36,071 bases of DNA from an uncultured Alphaproteobacteria bacterium (GCA_944391315.1 CALXTD010000014.1:1-36071); one strand, 5' to 3'; positions 22,481 to 32,507 are shown, counted from the first letter of the stretch. Made by a program: numbers and translations. The notes: generated by a model not told the origin, from the letters alone.

Positions 22481-25009
22481 CTAAGCAGATTGTTTAACTT
22501 TTTCGTTTTTTGCTTCGCGTGCGACTTTTTTAGCCTGCTTGCGACTTTCAGCCGTATGCCAAATATATTTATCATATTCAAGCACAGCACGGTCTGAAGA
22601 GAACTTACCGATATTAGCCACATTGGCGATAGCTTTTTTAGCCCATTTTTCTTTGTCTTGAAAATCATCGGCAGCTTGTTTGATAGTTTTATCAAAGGCT
22701 TCCAAATCAGCCAAAACAAAGAAGTAATCACGATTAAGCAGCTCTTCAAAAATAGGCTTAAACAGCAATACATAATCTTTTTCACAGAACATATTTGAGT
22801 TCAATGAATTAAGAATACGTTTTATATAATCGCTGTTTTCGTATATTTCACGCGGATTATAAGAGCTGCGGCGCTCCTGAATTTCTTCAGCAGTCAATCC
22901 AAATAGATAGAAGTTTTCATCACCGACTTCTTCTCTGATTTCGATATTTGCACCATCAAGAGTTCCGACAGTCAAGGCTCCGTTAAGAGCAAACTTCATG
23001 TTTCCGGTACCGGAGGCCTCAAAGCCTGCGGTAGAAGTTTGCAAGCTAACATCGGCTGCAGGAATAATAACTTCAGCCAAAGAAACCTTATAATCCGGCA
23101 CAAAAACAACCTTAAGCATGTCGTTAACTCTCGGGTCGTTGTTGACTACGTCAGCCACATTGTTAATCAGCTTGATGATAAGCTTTGCAAAGTTATAAGA
23201 CGGAGCTGCCTTTCCTGCAAAAATATATGTTTTTGAGGTAGCAAACTTCTTATTGTCTTTAATGATGGCAAGATAATCACCAATAACTTGCAAAATTGTC
23301 ATCAACTGACGTTTATATTCATGAATACGTTTCGCATGAACAATAAACATACTGTCAGGATCAATTAAGATACCTGATGTCTTTGAAATCACCTTAATTA
23401 AACGCTTTTTATTTTCGCGTTTAACACGAGAGAAATCATCAACAAATTCTTTATCATTGATAAACTTATTAAGCTTTTCAAGCTCATCAAGATCAATAAT
23501 CCAGCCTTCTCCGATTTTATCGCTGATAAGGTCAGACAAAGCGGTGTTAGCATGCAAGAGCCAACGACGAGGTGTAATACCGTTTGTGATATTGATAAAC
23601 TTTTCAGGCCAAAGCTCATAAAAATCAGGAACAAGATTTGTTTTAATAAGCTCAGAGTGCAGTCTGGCAACACCATTGACCGAGAAAGAACCGACGATAG
23701 AAAGATTTGCCATTCTGATGATTTGGCTATCGCCATCACCGACCACGATCGAGAGACGACCGAGCTTAGCATTATCTTCACCGAATTTAGAACGAGCAAA
23801 ATCCATAAAGCGACGATTGATTTCATAAATAATCTGCAAGTGTCGCGGCAAAATTTTGCCAAGGATTCGTGTCGGCCAAGTTTCGAGAGCCTCAGGCAAT
23901 AAAGTATGGTTTGTATAAGCAAAAACTTTAGTAACAATTTCCCATGCAGTATCCCATTCTTGTCCATATACATCCATCAATAAGCGCATCATTTCCACAA
24001 TAGCAAGAGCAGGGTGAGTATCATTCAGTTGAATACAAACATAATCCGGCAATTTGTGGAAGTCATTACTCTTTTCCAAAAAGCGACGAATAATATCTTG
24101 CACGGCGCAAGAGACAAAGAAATATTGCTGAACAAGGCGCAAAGCTTTTCCCGATTCGACGGCATCTGAAGGATATAAAACACGAGAGATGGTCTCTGTG
24201 CTGATTTTATCCTTAACAGCTTCCATATAACCACCTTCATTAAAGATGTTAATATCAAGTTCATCGTCGGTTTTTGCAGAGAATAAACGCAGATAGTTAA
24301 CGGCTTTCCCCTTATATCCGACAATCGGAAAGTCATAAGGAATACCATATACATGTTGCGTGTTCATCCAAATAAAGGTATCTTGGCCGTTAGCGTTTTT
24401 AATAACTTCCACATTTCCGTTAATAGGAATGGTAACTTTGCGGTCATTTCTTGCAAACTGCCAAGGAGAGTCCTCACCTTGCCAACTATCAGCTTGTTCT
24501 ATTTGATACCCGTTTTCAAACTTTTGTTTAAACAAACCGAATTGATAGTTTATGCCATAACCAAATCCCGGAATACCGAGAGAGGCCATAGAGTCCAGAT
24601 AACATGCAGCTAAGCGTCCTAAGCCACCGTTTCCAAGCGCAGGATCATATTCTGCATCAAAAATTTCTTGCAAAGAAATATCCGGAAATCCTTCGATTTT
24701 AATATCTTTAAGAATATCAAATAAGCCGAGGTTATGCAGGTTGTTTTCCAGCGAGCGACCAATAAGATATTCAATAGAAAGATAATAAACTCTTTTAGCA
24801 TTTTCCTGATTATAACGAGCAATGGTATCATACATTTTATCCATGGCAAACTCACGCACAGCCAGAGCAATCGCCTCAAGAGCCTCGTCTTTATTAATTT
24901 CACAAGTTCTCTTTCCGATAAAATATTTGATATAATGCTCAATAGAAAGTTTCAAACGAGCCTTATCAATTTCACTGATGATAGCGGCGGTATTATCTTT
25001 TTTCTTCAC
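22481..25009 (-). CDS. glgP: Glycogen/maltodextrin phosphorylase
   Basis: This enzyme splits alpha-1,4-glucans with phosphate to give glucose 1-phosphate, in the cytoplasm. The 842-residue GT35 protein shows GNGGLGRLAACYLDS near residue 125, GYGINYQFGLFKQ, the segment VHAKRIHEYKRQLM and the pyridoxal-phosphate site EASGTGNMKFALNG with the cofactor lysine at about residue 672. The start is GTG at 25009, with AGGAG eight bases upstream. The C-terminal tail is Lys-rich. It is monocistronic, with a strong terminator. It complements malQ at the left end, since MalQ and phosphorylase act together in maltodextrin breakdown, although the genes are 20 kb apart. Codons are T-rich on this strand. Confidence 0.95.
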   Translation of the reverse strand: MKKKDNTAAIISEIDKARLKLSIEHYIKYFIGKRTCEINKDEALEAIALAVREFAMDKMYDTIARYNQENAKRVYYLSIEYLIGRSLENNLHNLGLFDILKDIKIEGFPDISLQEIFDAEYDPALGNGGLGRLAACYLDSMASLGIPGFGYGINYQFGLFKQKFENGYQIEQADSWQGEDSPWQFARNDRKVTIPINGNVEVIKNANGQDTFIWMNTQHVYGIPYDFPIVGYKGKAVNYLRLFSAKTDDELDINIFNEGGYMEAVKDKISTETISRVLYPSDAVESGKALRLVQQYFFVSCAVQDIIRRFLEKSNDFHKLPDYVCIQLNDTHPALAIVEMMRLLMDVYGQEWDTAWEIVTKVFAYTNHTLLPEALETWPTRILGKILPRHLQIIYEINRRFMDFARSKFGEDNAKLGRLSIVVGDGDSQIIRMANLSIVGSFSVNGVARLHSELIKTNLVPDFYELWPEKFINITNGITPRRWLLHANTALSDLISDKIGEGWIIDLDELEKLNKFINDKEFVDDFSRVKRENKKRLIKVISKTSGILIDPDSMFIVHAKRIHEYKRQLMTILQVIGDYLAIIKDNKKFATSKTYIFAGKAAPSYNFAKLIIKLINNVADVVNNDPRVNDMLKVVFVPDYKVSLAEVIIPAADVSLQTSTAGFEASGTGNMKFALNGALTVGTLDGANIEIREEVGDENFYLFGLTAEEIQERRSSYNPREIYENSDYIKRILNSLNSNMFCEKDYVLLFKPIFEELLNRDYFFVLADLEAFDKTIKQAADDFQDKEKWAKKAIANVANIGKFSSDRAVLEYDKYIWHTAESRKQAKKVAREAKNEKVKQSA

Positions 25010-25140
25010 GAAAACTACTCCTGAAAAAGTTAAACCTACAAGATTATCCCAAGGATAAAGGAGAATTGTTTGAAATATAGTTAATATGGATTATTTTTAT
25101 AACAAGGTGCAATTTGTTATTGTTTTATTTAGAAATTTCA

Positions 25141-25168
25141 TTGCATAATTCAACCAGTTTAATATACT
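25141..25168 (+). promoter_or_regulatory. Promoter of tolC
   Basis: TTGCAT (25141-25146), a 16-base spacer and TATACT (25163-25168), about 40 bases before the preferred tolC start. Confidence 0.6.
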
Positions 25169-25208
25169 GCATTAAGAAAAGATTTTAAATTTGAGGAAAA
25201 AAAGAAGT

Positions 25209-26570
25209 ATGAAAAAGAGTTTTTTATCGGCACTGATGTTGGCAAGCATGTTGTCAGGCACAGCGCAGGCAGAAACAATTTTTGAGGCTATGGAGTCAGC
25301 CTATGAAAACAATCCGACCTTACAGTCACAAAGAGCATATCTGCGTTCAATAGATGAAAACGCCGCAATCGCACGCTCTGGCTTCCGCCCAACAATCTCT
25401 TTGAACGGTGGTTACAATGACCTTAAAACGAATGATGATTTAGAAGGCTCAAACAATGAAGGTCAGAACGGAACAACCATATCCGCAGATGTTACTCAAC
25501 CGATTTTCTCAGGATTCTCAACAGTAAATACCGTAAAGTCAACGGATAGTGCCATTCGCGCTGCTCAAAACAGCTTGATGAATGTTGAGCAAGAAACTTT
25601 GCTGAGTGCATCAACGGCATATTTTGATGTTATTCAAAACAAAGCAATTGTTGATTTGCAAAAAAACAACGAAAAACTTCTTAAAAAACGCCTTGATGAA
25701 ACTTTGGAACGCTTTAAGGTTGGTGAGGTAACCAGAACCGACGTCTCTCAAGCAAGAGCCAGATATTCAAGCGCACAGGCTGACCGTATCGATTCGGAAG
25801 GCACGCTGGAGTCCTCAATTGCCGAATATGTCCGCATCATTGGTAATGAACCAAAAGATTTAACCGAACCGGGAGATATAAACAAATACCTTCCGAAAGA
25901 TTTTCGCTCAGCTTATGAATATGCAAAAGAGCACAATTATTCAATACAACAAGCACGTCATCAACTCGATTCTCAAACATATAATGTTGCCGCACAAACA
26001 GGCGCATTACTCCCTGTCGTAAATTTGACCGGTAGTGTTTCTAAAAACAATAGTGACCCTTATGGTTATGACGGTGAACACACGACAGATAACGTTGAGT
26101 GGGGCGTAAATATGTCTGTTCCTTTGTATAATGCCGGAGAAACCAGAGCCAAGATTCGCCAAAGCAAATACCAAAAATGGCAAGCTCAGGAAAACGTTTT
26201 GGCAGCAGAAAGACAGGTTCGCTATGATATAAAAAATGCTTGGGAATTTATGGTCACGAATAAAGCCAGAATTTCTTCAATTAAAGATCAGGTCAAAGCT
26301 AATGAAGTCGCTCTTGATGGTGTTCAAAAAGAAGAAGCCCTTGGTAACCGTACGATTCTCGATGTGTTAAACGCTTATCAGGAACTTTTGAACTCAAATG
26401 TAGAAGAAGTAAAAGCCAAAAGAGACTACTATGTTTCTTCAATGCAGCTGCTGATGGCCATGGGCAAGCTGACAGCAAAAGATTTGGCTTTGAACGTCGA
26501 ACTTTATGATGCTCAAAAATACTATGACGAAACCAAAGGCAAATGGTTGACGCTTTCAATCGATGATTAA
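25209..26570 (+). CDS. tolC: TolC-family outer membrane efflux/secretion protein
   Basis: TolC forms a trimeric channel-tunnel through the outer membrane and periplasm for type I secretion and drug efflux. From the ATG at 25209 the product has 454 residues and a signal peptide ending in AQA (MKKSFLSALMLASMLSGTAQA). An upstream TTG at 25191 would only add MRKKRS and lacks a good site. The two OEP repeats are visible: first half TIFEAMESAYENNPTLQSQRA and DVTQPIFSGFSTVNTVKS; second half EYAKEHNYSIQQARHQLDSQ and MSVPLYNAGETRAKIRQSK, with RTILDVLNAYQELLNSNVE near the end. It is followed after 25 bases by popZ. The order tolC-popZ-valS is common in Alphaproteobacteria. Confidence 0.93.
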   Translation: MKKSFLSALMLASMLSGTAQAETIFEAMESAYENNPTLQSQRAYLRSIDENAAIARSGFRPTISLNGGYNDLKTNDDLEGSNNEGQNGTTISADVTQPIFSGFSTVNTVKSTDSAIRAAQNSLMNVEQETLLSASTAYFDVIQNKAIVDLQKNNEKLLKKRLDETLERFKVGEVTRTDVSQARARYSSAQADRIDSEGTLESSIAEYVRIIGNEPKDLTEPGDINKYLPKDFRSAYEYAKEHNYSIQQARHQLDSQTYNVAAQTGALLPVVNLTGSVSKNNSDPYGYDGEHTTDNVEWGVNMSVPLYNAGETRAKIRQSKYQKWQAQENVLAAERQVRYDIKNAWEFMVTNKARISSIKDQVKANEVALDGVQKEEALGNRTILDVLNAYQELLNSNVEEVKAKRDYYVSSMQLLMAMGKLTAKDLALNVELYDAQKYYDETKGKWLTLSIDD

Positions 26571-26595
26571 CCAAATTTAACGAGAGGACGCTATT

Positions 26596-27432
26596 ATGGC
26601 AGAAAATGAAATCCCTCAAGATAATCCCTCAATGGAAGATATCCTGTCTTCCATAAAGGGGATATTGTCTGAAGATGAACAAGGCAGTCCCGCCGCTCTT
26701 GAACAAAATGATAAAAAAGAAGACGACGAAATTTTTGATTTGTCATCTTCTATGATTATCAACACCCCGTCAAAGCCAGAATCCCATAAGCCGGAAGACG
26801 ACATAACCGCTGCTTTGGATGACGATCTTCCTGATATAAAGCTGGGAGAAGATGAGGATATAGATATTCCAGAAGAGCCTGTTTTTGCACCTCAGGTAAA
26901 GGTCGAAGATGAAGATATTTCAATTTCTGCTGCGCCGCAAAACGAGCCGGAACCTGAAGCCAAAGAAGAGGCTATTTCTGAAGAACAGTTAGATAAACTC
27001 ATTCAGTCAATAGATGATAATAATGTCGATTCGGTGCTCGAAAAAGAAATTCCCGAAGAAGCTCCTCATGCTGAAGAAAAAGAGCTCGAAAAACCGGAAG
27101 ACGTTTCTGATGCAATAATTGATAATTTTGCTCAGATGTTCTCTGAAAATAACAAAAAAGCAGAACCTGCAGCTGTTGCCGTTGCACCGGCTCCTGCTCA
27201 AATAGGCAATGGTGCGCAAACGGTAGAAGACTTAATCAAAGCCGTTATGGCCGAAAGCCTAAAACCGGCTATTGAACAAGCTTTAGCTTCGGTAGATAAA
27301 GACATCATGGAACTTGCCAAAGAACAAGTCTCAAAAGAGGCAAAAATTTGGGTTGATAAGAATTTGACCGAGGTTGTTGAATCTGTAATCCGCGAAGAAG
27401 TAAAACGAGTGATGGCAAAGGTTGGGTCTTAA
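26596..27432 (+). CDS. popZ: PopZ-like polar organizing protein (DUF2497)
   Basis: PopZ self-assembles at the cell pole and anchors the ParB-bound chromosome origin and signalling proteins. The 278-residue protein has the short N-terminal helix motif PSMEDILSSIKGILSE, a long acidic Pro/Glu/Asp-rich middle (about residues 30-200) and the conserved C-terminal oligomerisation helices (TVEDLIKAVMAESLKPAIEQ and KIWVDKNLTEVVESVIREEV). Caulobacter PopZ has the same layout but is shorter (177 residues); the acidic linker is long here. GAGAGGA precedes the ATG. It lies between tolC and valS, with a terminator before valS. Confidence 0.88.
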   Translation: MAENEIPQDNPSMEDILSSIKGILSEDEQGSPAALEQNDKKEDDEIFDLSSSMIINTPSKPESHKPEDDITAALDDDLPDIKLGEDEDIDIPEEPVFAPQVKVEDEDISISAAPQNEPEPEAKEEAISEEQLDKLIQSIDDNNVDSVLEKEIPEEAPHAEEKELEKPEDVSDAIIDNFAQMFSENNKKAEPAAVAVAPAPAQIGNGAQTVEDLIKAVMAESLKPAIEQALASVDKDIMELAKEQVSKEAKIWVDKNLTEVVESVIREEVKRVMAKVGS

Positions 27433-27465
27433 GAGAAAGGCAACAGCCTGACCTGACCTTTTTAA

Positions 27466-27503
27466 AAATGCTCTCAATTCATCTGAAACTGAGAGCATTT
27501 TTG
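27466..27503 (+). terminator. Terminator of tolC-popZ
   Basis: A perfect 11-bp stem (27466-27476 with 27490-27500) with a 13-base loop, followed by a short T-run. Confidence 0.85.
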
Positions 27504-27567
27504 TGTTTACATGTTTAAAATTAAGTGTTAATAAACAATTAACTAAAAATTAGAGGAATAGAACAAA

Positions 27568-30204
27568 ATGTTAGAAAAAAATTATACCCCTAAAGATTTT
27601 GAAGAAAAAATTTATGCGGATTGGGAAACTTCGGGCGACTTTAAGCCGGATATGCGTTCAAATAAAGACGCTTTTGCAATTGTTATTCCGCCGCCCAATG
27701 TTACCGGTATTCTGCACATGGGACATGCTTTGGATAATACCTTGCAGGATATTTTAATTCGCTATAACCGCATGCTTGGCAAAAAAGTTTTGTGGCAGCC
27801 GGGAACAGACCACGCCGGTATCGCAACCCAAATGGTTGTTGAAAGAAATCTGTCCAAGGAAGGAAAGACCAAGCATGATTTAGGGCGTGAAAAATTTATC
27901 GAAACAGTCTGGAAGTGGAAAGAACAGTCCGGCGGCACGATTACCAAACAGCTTCGCCGCTTGGGAGCTTCTTGCGATTGGAGCCGTGAAAGATTTACCA
28001 TGGATGAAGGCTTGTCTCGTGCCGTTCGCAAAATCTTTGTCAGCTTGTATAAAGATGGTCTGATTTTTAAGGCCAAAAAATTAGTAAACTGGGATCCGAA
28101 ATTAGGAACAGCTGTTTCTGACTTGGAAGTTGTTCAAAAAGACACACTCGGAAAAATGTATTACTACCGCTATCCGATTGAAGGCAGTGACAGTGAATAT
28201 GTTACAATCGCTACCACCAGACCGGAAACCATGTTTGGTGATACGGCTGTTGCGATATCTAAGGATAACGAAAAGTTGAAACATTTAATCGGCAAGAATT
28301 GTATTATTCCGATAATCAATAAGGTCATCCCGATTATTGCTGATGAACATGCAGATCCTGAAAAAGGAACCGGTGCGGTTAAAATTACGCCGGCTCATGA
28401 CTTCAATGACTTTGAAGTCGGCAAAAGACATAACCTCCCGTTGGTTAATATCTTAAATCCGGATGCAACCTTGAATGAAAATACCCCTTATGAAGGCATG
28501 ACCACACAGGAAGCCAGAGCTAAAACGATTGAAGAATTAACCAAGCTGGGGTTAATGGACAAGATTGAAGATCACCCGATGGTTATTCCTTACGGCGATC
28601 GCTCAGGCGTTGTCATTGAGCCTTTGATGACTGACCAGTGGTTTGTTGATGCGCCGACTTTGGCAAAAGAAGCCATGAGAGTTGTTGAAAACGGCGAAAT
28701 GGAATTTGTTCCGAAGAGCTATGAAAAAACATACTTTGAGTGGATGAGAAACATTCAGCCATGGTGTATTTCACGCCAGCTTTGGTGGGGCCACCAAATG
28801 CCGATATGGTATGGTCCGGATGACACAATTTTCTGTGAAGAAAACGAGGAAGAAGCCCTTGCTGCCGCCGAAAAACATTATGGCAAAAAAGTTGAACTTC
28901 GTCGCGAAACAGATGTTTTGGACACCTGGTTCTCTTCAGGCTTGTGGGCTTTTTCAACTTTGGGCTGGCCGGATAAAACGGAGTATCTTGATACCTTTTA
29001 CCCGACATCAGTTTTGGTAACAGGCTTTGACATCATCTTTTTCTGGGTTGCTCGTATGATGATGATGAGCATGTACAAGATGAAACAAGTTCCGTTCAAA
29101 AAATGTTATATTCATGGCTTGGTTCGTGATGAAAAAGGCCAAAAGATGTCAAAGTCAAAAGGCAACACGGTTGACCCGATGGCCACGATTGAAAAATATG
29201 GTGCCGATGCTTTGAGATTCTTCATGGCCGCGATGGAAACACAAGGACGTGACATTAACTTATCAGAAGCGCGTATTGCCGGTTATCGTAATTTTGCAAC
29301 CAAACTGTGGAACGCCGCTCGATTCGGTGAGATGAACGAATGCCGTTTGGACGCATCATATAATCCGCAAAATGCAAAATTGGCTGTAAATAAATGGATA
29401 ATCGCCAAGGCTCAAGAAGCCAGCAAAGAAGTCACCGAAAATTTAAACAGTTTCCGTTTCTCTGATGCGGCAAATGCTGTTTACCAATTTGTTTGGGGCT
29501 CATTCTGCGATTGGTATATTGAGATGATAAAACCGATTCTCTATGGCGAAAATGAGGCAGATAAGGCCGAAACCAGAGCAACCTTTGCTTGGGTTTTGGA
29601 TAGAATTCTGATCATTCTTCATCCGTTTATGCCGTTTATTACCACCGAGCTTTGGAACAATACGTCAGAAAGAAGCGTTAAGTTGATTCACGCTGCTTGG
29701 CCGGAAAATGAACAGATTAATGAACAAGCCATGAAAGAAATTGACTGGGCCATAGACCTGATTTCAGAGATTCGTTCGCTCCGTTCGGAAATGAACATTC
29801 CAGCCTCGGCTAAGTTGACGGTTTATCTGAAAGGCGCTGAAGAAAAGAGCAAACAGCATTTGTCTCAGCTTGATAAAATCATCTGCACTTTGGCAAGATT
29901 AGAGAGCATTGCCGCTTATGAAGGCGAGATAACACCGGATATGGTCCAGAGTGTTTTCAAAGAAAGCACATTGCTTTTGCCGTTAAAAGGCGTTGTTGAC
30001 TTTAAGGCTGAAAAAGAACGCCTTAAAAAAGAGCTGGATAACCTGAACAAATATTTGGAAGGTTATGAGCGCAAGTTGAGCAATCCAAGCTTTGTTAAAA
30101 GAGCTCCTGCCGCGGTTGTTGAAGAAGAACGCCGCCGTCAAAGCGAAGCTAAGGAAAACAAAGCTAAGGTTGAAGCCGCGCTTGAAAGAATAGCCAACTT
30201 CTAA
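27568..30204 (+). CDS. valS: Valine-tRNA ligase
   Basis: This class Ia synthetase charges tRNA-Val and hydrolyses mischarged Thr-tRNA. The 878-residue protein shows the HIGH motif as PPPNVTGILHMGHALDN near residue 45, the CP1 editing domain (TTRPETMFGDTAVA), the KMSKS loop (DEKGQKMSKSKGN near residue 525) and the C-terminal coiled-coil arm (FKAEKERLKKELDNLNKYL, to the end). AGAGGAA lies about ten bases before the ATG. The gene has a terminator on either side, so it is probably transcribed alone. Confidence 0.96.
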   Translation: MLEKNYTPKDFEEKIYADWETSGDFKPDMRSNKDAFAIVIPPPNVTGILHMGHALDNTLQDILIRYNRMLGKKVLWQPGTDHAGIATQMVVERNLSKEGKTKHDLGREKFIETVWKWKEQSGGTITKQLRRLGASCDWSRERFTMDEGLSRAVRKIFVSLYKDGLIFKAKKLVNWDPKLGTAVSDLEVVQKDTLGKMYYYRYPIEGSDSEYVTIATTRPETMFGDTAVAISKDNEKLKHLIGKNCIIPIINKVIPIIADEHADPEKGTGAVKITPAHDFNDFEVGKRHNLPLVNILNPDATLNENTPYEGMTTQEARAKTIEELTKLGLMDKIEDHPMVIPYGDRSGVVIEPLMTDQWFVDAPTLAKEAMRVVENGEMEFVPKSYEKTYFEWMRNIQPWCISRQLWWGHQMPIWYGPDDTIFCEENEEEALAAAEKHYGKKVELRRETDVLDTWFSSGLWAFSTLGWPDKTEYLDTFYPTSVLVTGFDIIFFWVARMMMMSMYKMKQVPFKKCYIHGLVRDEKGQKMSKSKGNTVDPMATIEKYGADALRFFMAAMETQGRDINLSEARIAGYRNFATKLWNAARFGEMNECRLDASYNPQNAKLAVNKWIIAKAQEASKEVTENLNSFRFSDAANAVYQFVWGSFCDWYIEMIKPILYGENEADKAETRATFAWVLDRILIILHPFMPFITTELWNNTSERSVKLIHAAWPENEQINEQAMKEIDWAIDLISEIRSLRSEMNIPASAKLTVYLKGAEEKSKQHLSQLDKIICTLARLESIAAYEGEITPDMVQSVFKESTLLLPLKGVVDFKAEKERLKKELDNLNKYLEGYERKLSNPSFVKRAPAAVVEEERRRQSEAKENKAKVEAALERIANF

Positions 30205-30220
30205 AGCTGATAAAAAAAGA

Positions 30221-30255
30221 TTAAAGCCGCCTATGAAAAAAGGCGGCTTTAATTG
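30221..30255 (+). terminator. Terminator of valS
   Basis: A 12-bp perfect stem (30221-30232 with 30241-30252) with an 8-base A-rich loop. The T-run after it is poor, so termination may be partial. Confidence 0.65.
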
Positions 30256-30345
30256 TAGGTGCGGATAAGTATTATGAAACAGTTTATTCTTAAATAAAAA
30301 GGTATATAGTAAACAAAAGGATAAAAGGTTATCGAAAAGAAAAAG

Positions 30346-31506
30346 ATGAATATAAGCCGCTTGATAGGGGGAATAATAGTCGGTTTAGCTTTCTCGGGCA
30401 GTGGAAATGCTCAAGAAGGCCGCGCTGTTTTATATTCTCCGTCAATGGCCTCAGAGGCTGAAATAATAGCAAACGGCAAAATTGATGATAGCGTTTTGAG
30501 CTTTGATAATCTGGAGTTTGATGAAAATGGCGAGCTTCTTCCCTCAACAGCTAAAGCACAATCATCTCCGGCACAAACTAGTGATAAAAAAGAAAACACT
30601 CCGGCATCTGCTCCTAAAATACAAGGAATAATTCCTCCGCCCAGCCCGATAAAAGGCGGCGAAAATCCAGACTTTACTGAAGCCGAAGTATCCGTAGAAA
30701 AAATAGAAGAAGGCACAAGCTTAACCGACGCCTTAAAAAATAAAGAGGACGAAATCCCCCAAGAAAACGCCTCAAAAGAAGAAGGATCCTGGATAAGCAA
30801 GCTCAAACAACCGCTGAGTGCAATCGGTAGCAGTATTGTTTCCGGAGAGGGCGCCAAAAACACACTCGAAAATTTAATGACCGATTCTCAAGTCAATAAA
30901 GAGCGTTCCAATGCCTCCGTGTTTGACATATCTGGAATAATGCTGAGAATGTCTCCTCTTCAGGTTGATGACGCCATGAAAAAAAGAGGCTTTCAGAAAG
31001 TCAATCAAGAGTACGAGATTCCCAATTTTATCCGCTGGCGCAACGAAGAAGCCTGCCGCAATAACGGTGTTGTCGGATATGAACGCCTTGAAAGTTGCGT
31101 TGTGGAAATGGCAAAGAAAAATAACTACCAATATATATACCTGACCAAATATGTAAAATATAAAACAAAAGAAGAAATTACGGTAAGATATACCAGTAAT
31201 TTTACTAATAATAAAGTTTATCAGGTTATATATAAAAGTATGGCGGCCACACTGACCAGCAGTGGCGCAAAAGCCATCTATTTAAGAAACATAAAAGTGT
31301 ATGATTTCTGGAAGCTCATAAACCGTAAATATGGTGCTCCGGACAATAAAGAAGAAGTCACTTGGGGACTGGGAAATAATAAACCCTTTATGCGCGCCTC
31401 AACCGGATTTCTGCATCTTGAAGACCCGATGCTCAGAGAGTTGGATTATACACGTATGTCGCGAGAAGACCAATTATTTATGAATACAAATTTATATAGT
31501 TTTTAA
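30346..31506 (+). CDS. Secreted protein of unknown function, first gene of the chpT operon
   Basis: I do not recognise this 386-residue protein. It begins with a signal peptide (MNISRLIGGIIVGLAFSGSGNAQ). Residues 50-150 are Pro/Ser/Glu-rich and probably disordered (IIPPPSPIKGGENPDF). The C-terminal half (about 195-386) looks folded, with ISGIMLRMSPLQVDDAMKKRGF, a Cys-containing WRNEEACRNNG...ESCVVEMAKK pair, and KVYDFWKLINRKYGAP. That last part resembles periplasmic domains in which a short helix-strand unit recurs. It ends 12 bases before chpT and is likely cotranscribed with it, which hints at a link to signalling or motility, but no function can be assigned. Confidence 0.7.
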   Translation: MNISRLIGGIIVGLAFSGSGNAQEGRAVLYSPSMASEAEIIANGKIDDSVLSFDNLEFDENGELLPSTAKAQSSPAQTSDKKENTPASAPKIQGIIPPPSPIKGGENPDFTEAEVSVEKIEEGTSLTDALKNKEDEIPQENASKEEGSWISKLKQPLSAIGSSIVSGEGAKNTLENLMTDSQVNKERSNASVFDISGIMLRMSPLQVDDAMKKRGFQKVNQEYEIPNFIRWRNEEACRNNGVVGYERLESCVVEMAKKNNYQYIYLTKYVKYKTKEEITVRYTSNFTNNKVYQVIYKSMAATLTSSGAKAIYLRNIKVYDFWKLINRKYGAPDNKEEVTWGLGNNKPFMRASTGFLHLEDPMLRELDYTRMSREDQLFMNTNLYSF

Positions 31507-31518
31507 GAAGGAAAAGGA

Positions 31519-32145
31519 ATGAACGCTCAGGCAACAGAAATAGCAGAAATAATAAGTACACGCATTAGCCATGATCTGATAGGAAATATCGGAGCAGTTG
31601 GTAATGCGGTAGAGTTGCTTGAAGAAGGGGATATGGACTTTCTTGATGATATAAAATCGATTCTAAAAATCAGTTCAGGGGTTTTAAATAGCCGCATGAA
31701 GTTTTTCAGAATGGCATTTGGCCTAGACAACAGCAATATAGAGGATGAAGAGCAAGTAAACAAAATCTCTCAGTTCTACATAAAAACCATCGGCAGCGGA
31801 GCCAATAACGGCATAAGCTTGACCATGAATTTAGCCGGAAAAAAATTATATCGAGAAGCGATGTTAACGGTTATGATACTTGTTGATACCATTATTCGCG
31901 GCGGCGAAATAACAATTTCTTGCGATTCAAACCAATTGGAGGCAAAGCTGCGCTCAGAAAGAGAATTGTCTGCAGAAAAAATAGCAACAATACAAAAAAT
32001 CTGGGAGAATACATATCCCGAAAATAAAGCCATATATGCAGCAGCAATATATCTTAACGAAAGAGTAAAATCTCGGAGTTATAAAATAGCACAAAAAGAG
32101 GCAGAAGGTTTTGAACTAAACATACAGATAAGGAACGAGCAATGA
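31519..32145 (+). CDS. chpT: ChpT-like histidine phosphotransferase
   Basis: ChpT carries phosphate from the CckA kinase to the response regulators CtrA and CpdR in the alphaproteobacterial cell-cycle relay. The 208-residue protein has the family N-terminal pattern EIISTRISHDLIGNIGAVGNAVELLEE with the phospho-accepting His18, then MKFFRMAFG. A degenerate ATPase-like C-terminal domain follows (about 100-205), which in ChpT no longer binds ATP. AAGGA precedes the ATG. The stop overlaps the ATG of the next gene (ATGA), and that gene is a single-domain response regulator, a natural phosphate acceptor. A chemotaxis-specific ChpT paralogue is an alternative to the cell-cycle one. Confidence 0.8.
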   Translation: MNAQATEIAEIISTRISHDLIGNIGAVGNAVELLEEGDMDFLDDIKSILKISSGVLNSRMKFFRMAFGLDNSNIEDEEQVNKISQFYIKTIGSGANNGISLTMNLAGKKLYREAMLTVMILVDTIIRGGEITISCDSNQLEAKLRSERELSAEKIATIQKIWENTYPENKAIYAAAIYLNERVKSRSYKIAQKEAEGFELNIQIRNEQ

Positions 32146-32507
32146 AAAAATGTATTATAGCCGATGACTCAAAAATAATATGTATGTTAATCTCAAAAAT
32201 CATGGGAAATTTGGGATACGAAATCCTTGAGGCCGAAGACGGCGAAGAAGTTGTCGAATTATGCGAAAGAGAAGAGCCAGATTTAATTATAATGGATACC
32301 AAGCTACCTATCTTGGATGGTCTTGATGCAATGTACAAAATAAGAGATATGCTCCGCATAAATCAACCAAAAATAATATTTTGCTCTTCAGTAAATGATC
32401 CTGAAAGAATAAAAGAAGCCCTTGATGGCGGAGCCGATGATTATATAATGAAGCCGTTTGATGAAGAAATAATCGTCAGCAAATTAGATATATTAAATTT
32501 AGTATAG
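32142..32507 (+). CDS. Single-domain response regulator (CheY-like)
   Basis: A stand-alone receiver domain of 121 residues. It has the acidic pair Asp8-Asp9, the phospho-acceptor Asp52 (IIMDTKLP), the switch Ser82/Ser83 and the conserved Lys104 (MKPFD). There is no output domain. Its ATG overlaps the chpT stop, and cheR begins nine bases after its stop. The context suggests that it is phosphorylated through ChpT or by a chemotaxis kinase. CheY and a CpdR-like role are both possible, and the sequence alone does not decide. Confidence 0.88.
   Translation: MKKCIIADDSKIICMLISKIMGNLGYEILEAEDGEEVVELCEREEPDLIIMDTKLPILDGLDAMYKIRDMLRINQPKIIFCSSVNDPERIKEALDGGADDYIMKPFDEEIIVSKLDILNLV

Noticed and set aside
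23398..23973. A 191-codon frame inside glgP on the same strand
   Set aside because: It is an out-of-frame reading of the phosphorylase gene with no matching family features.
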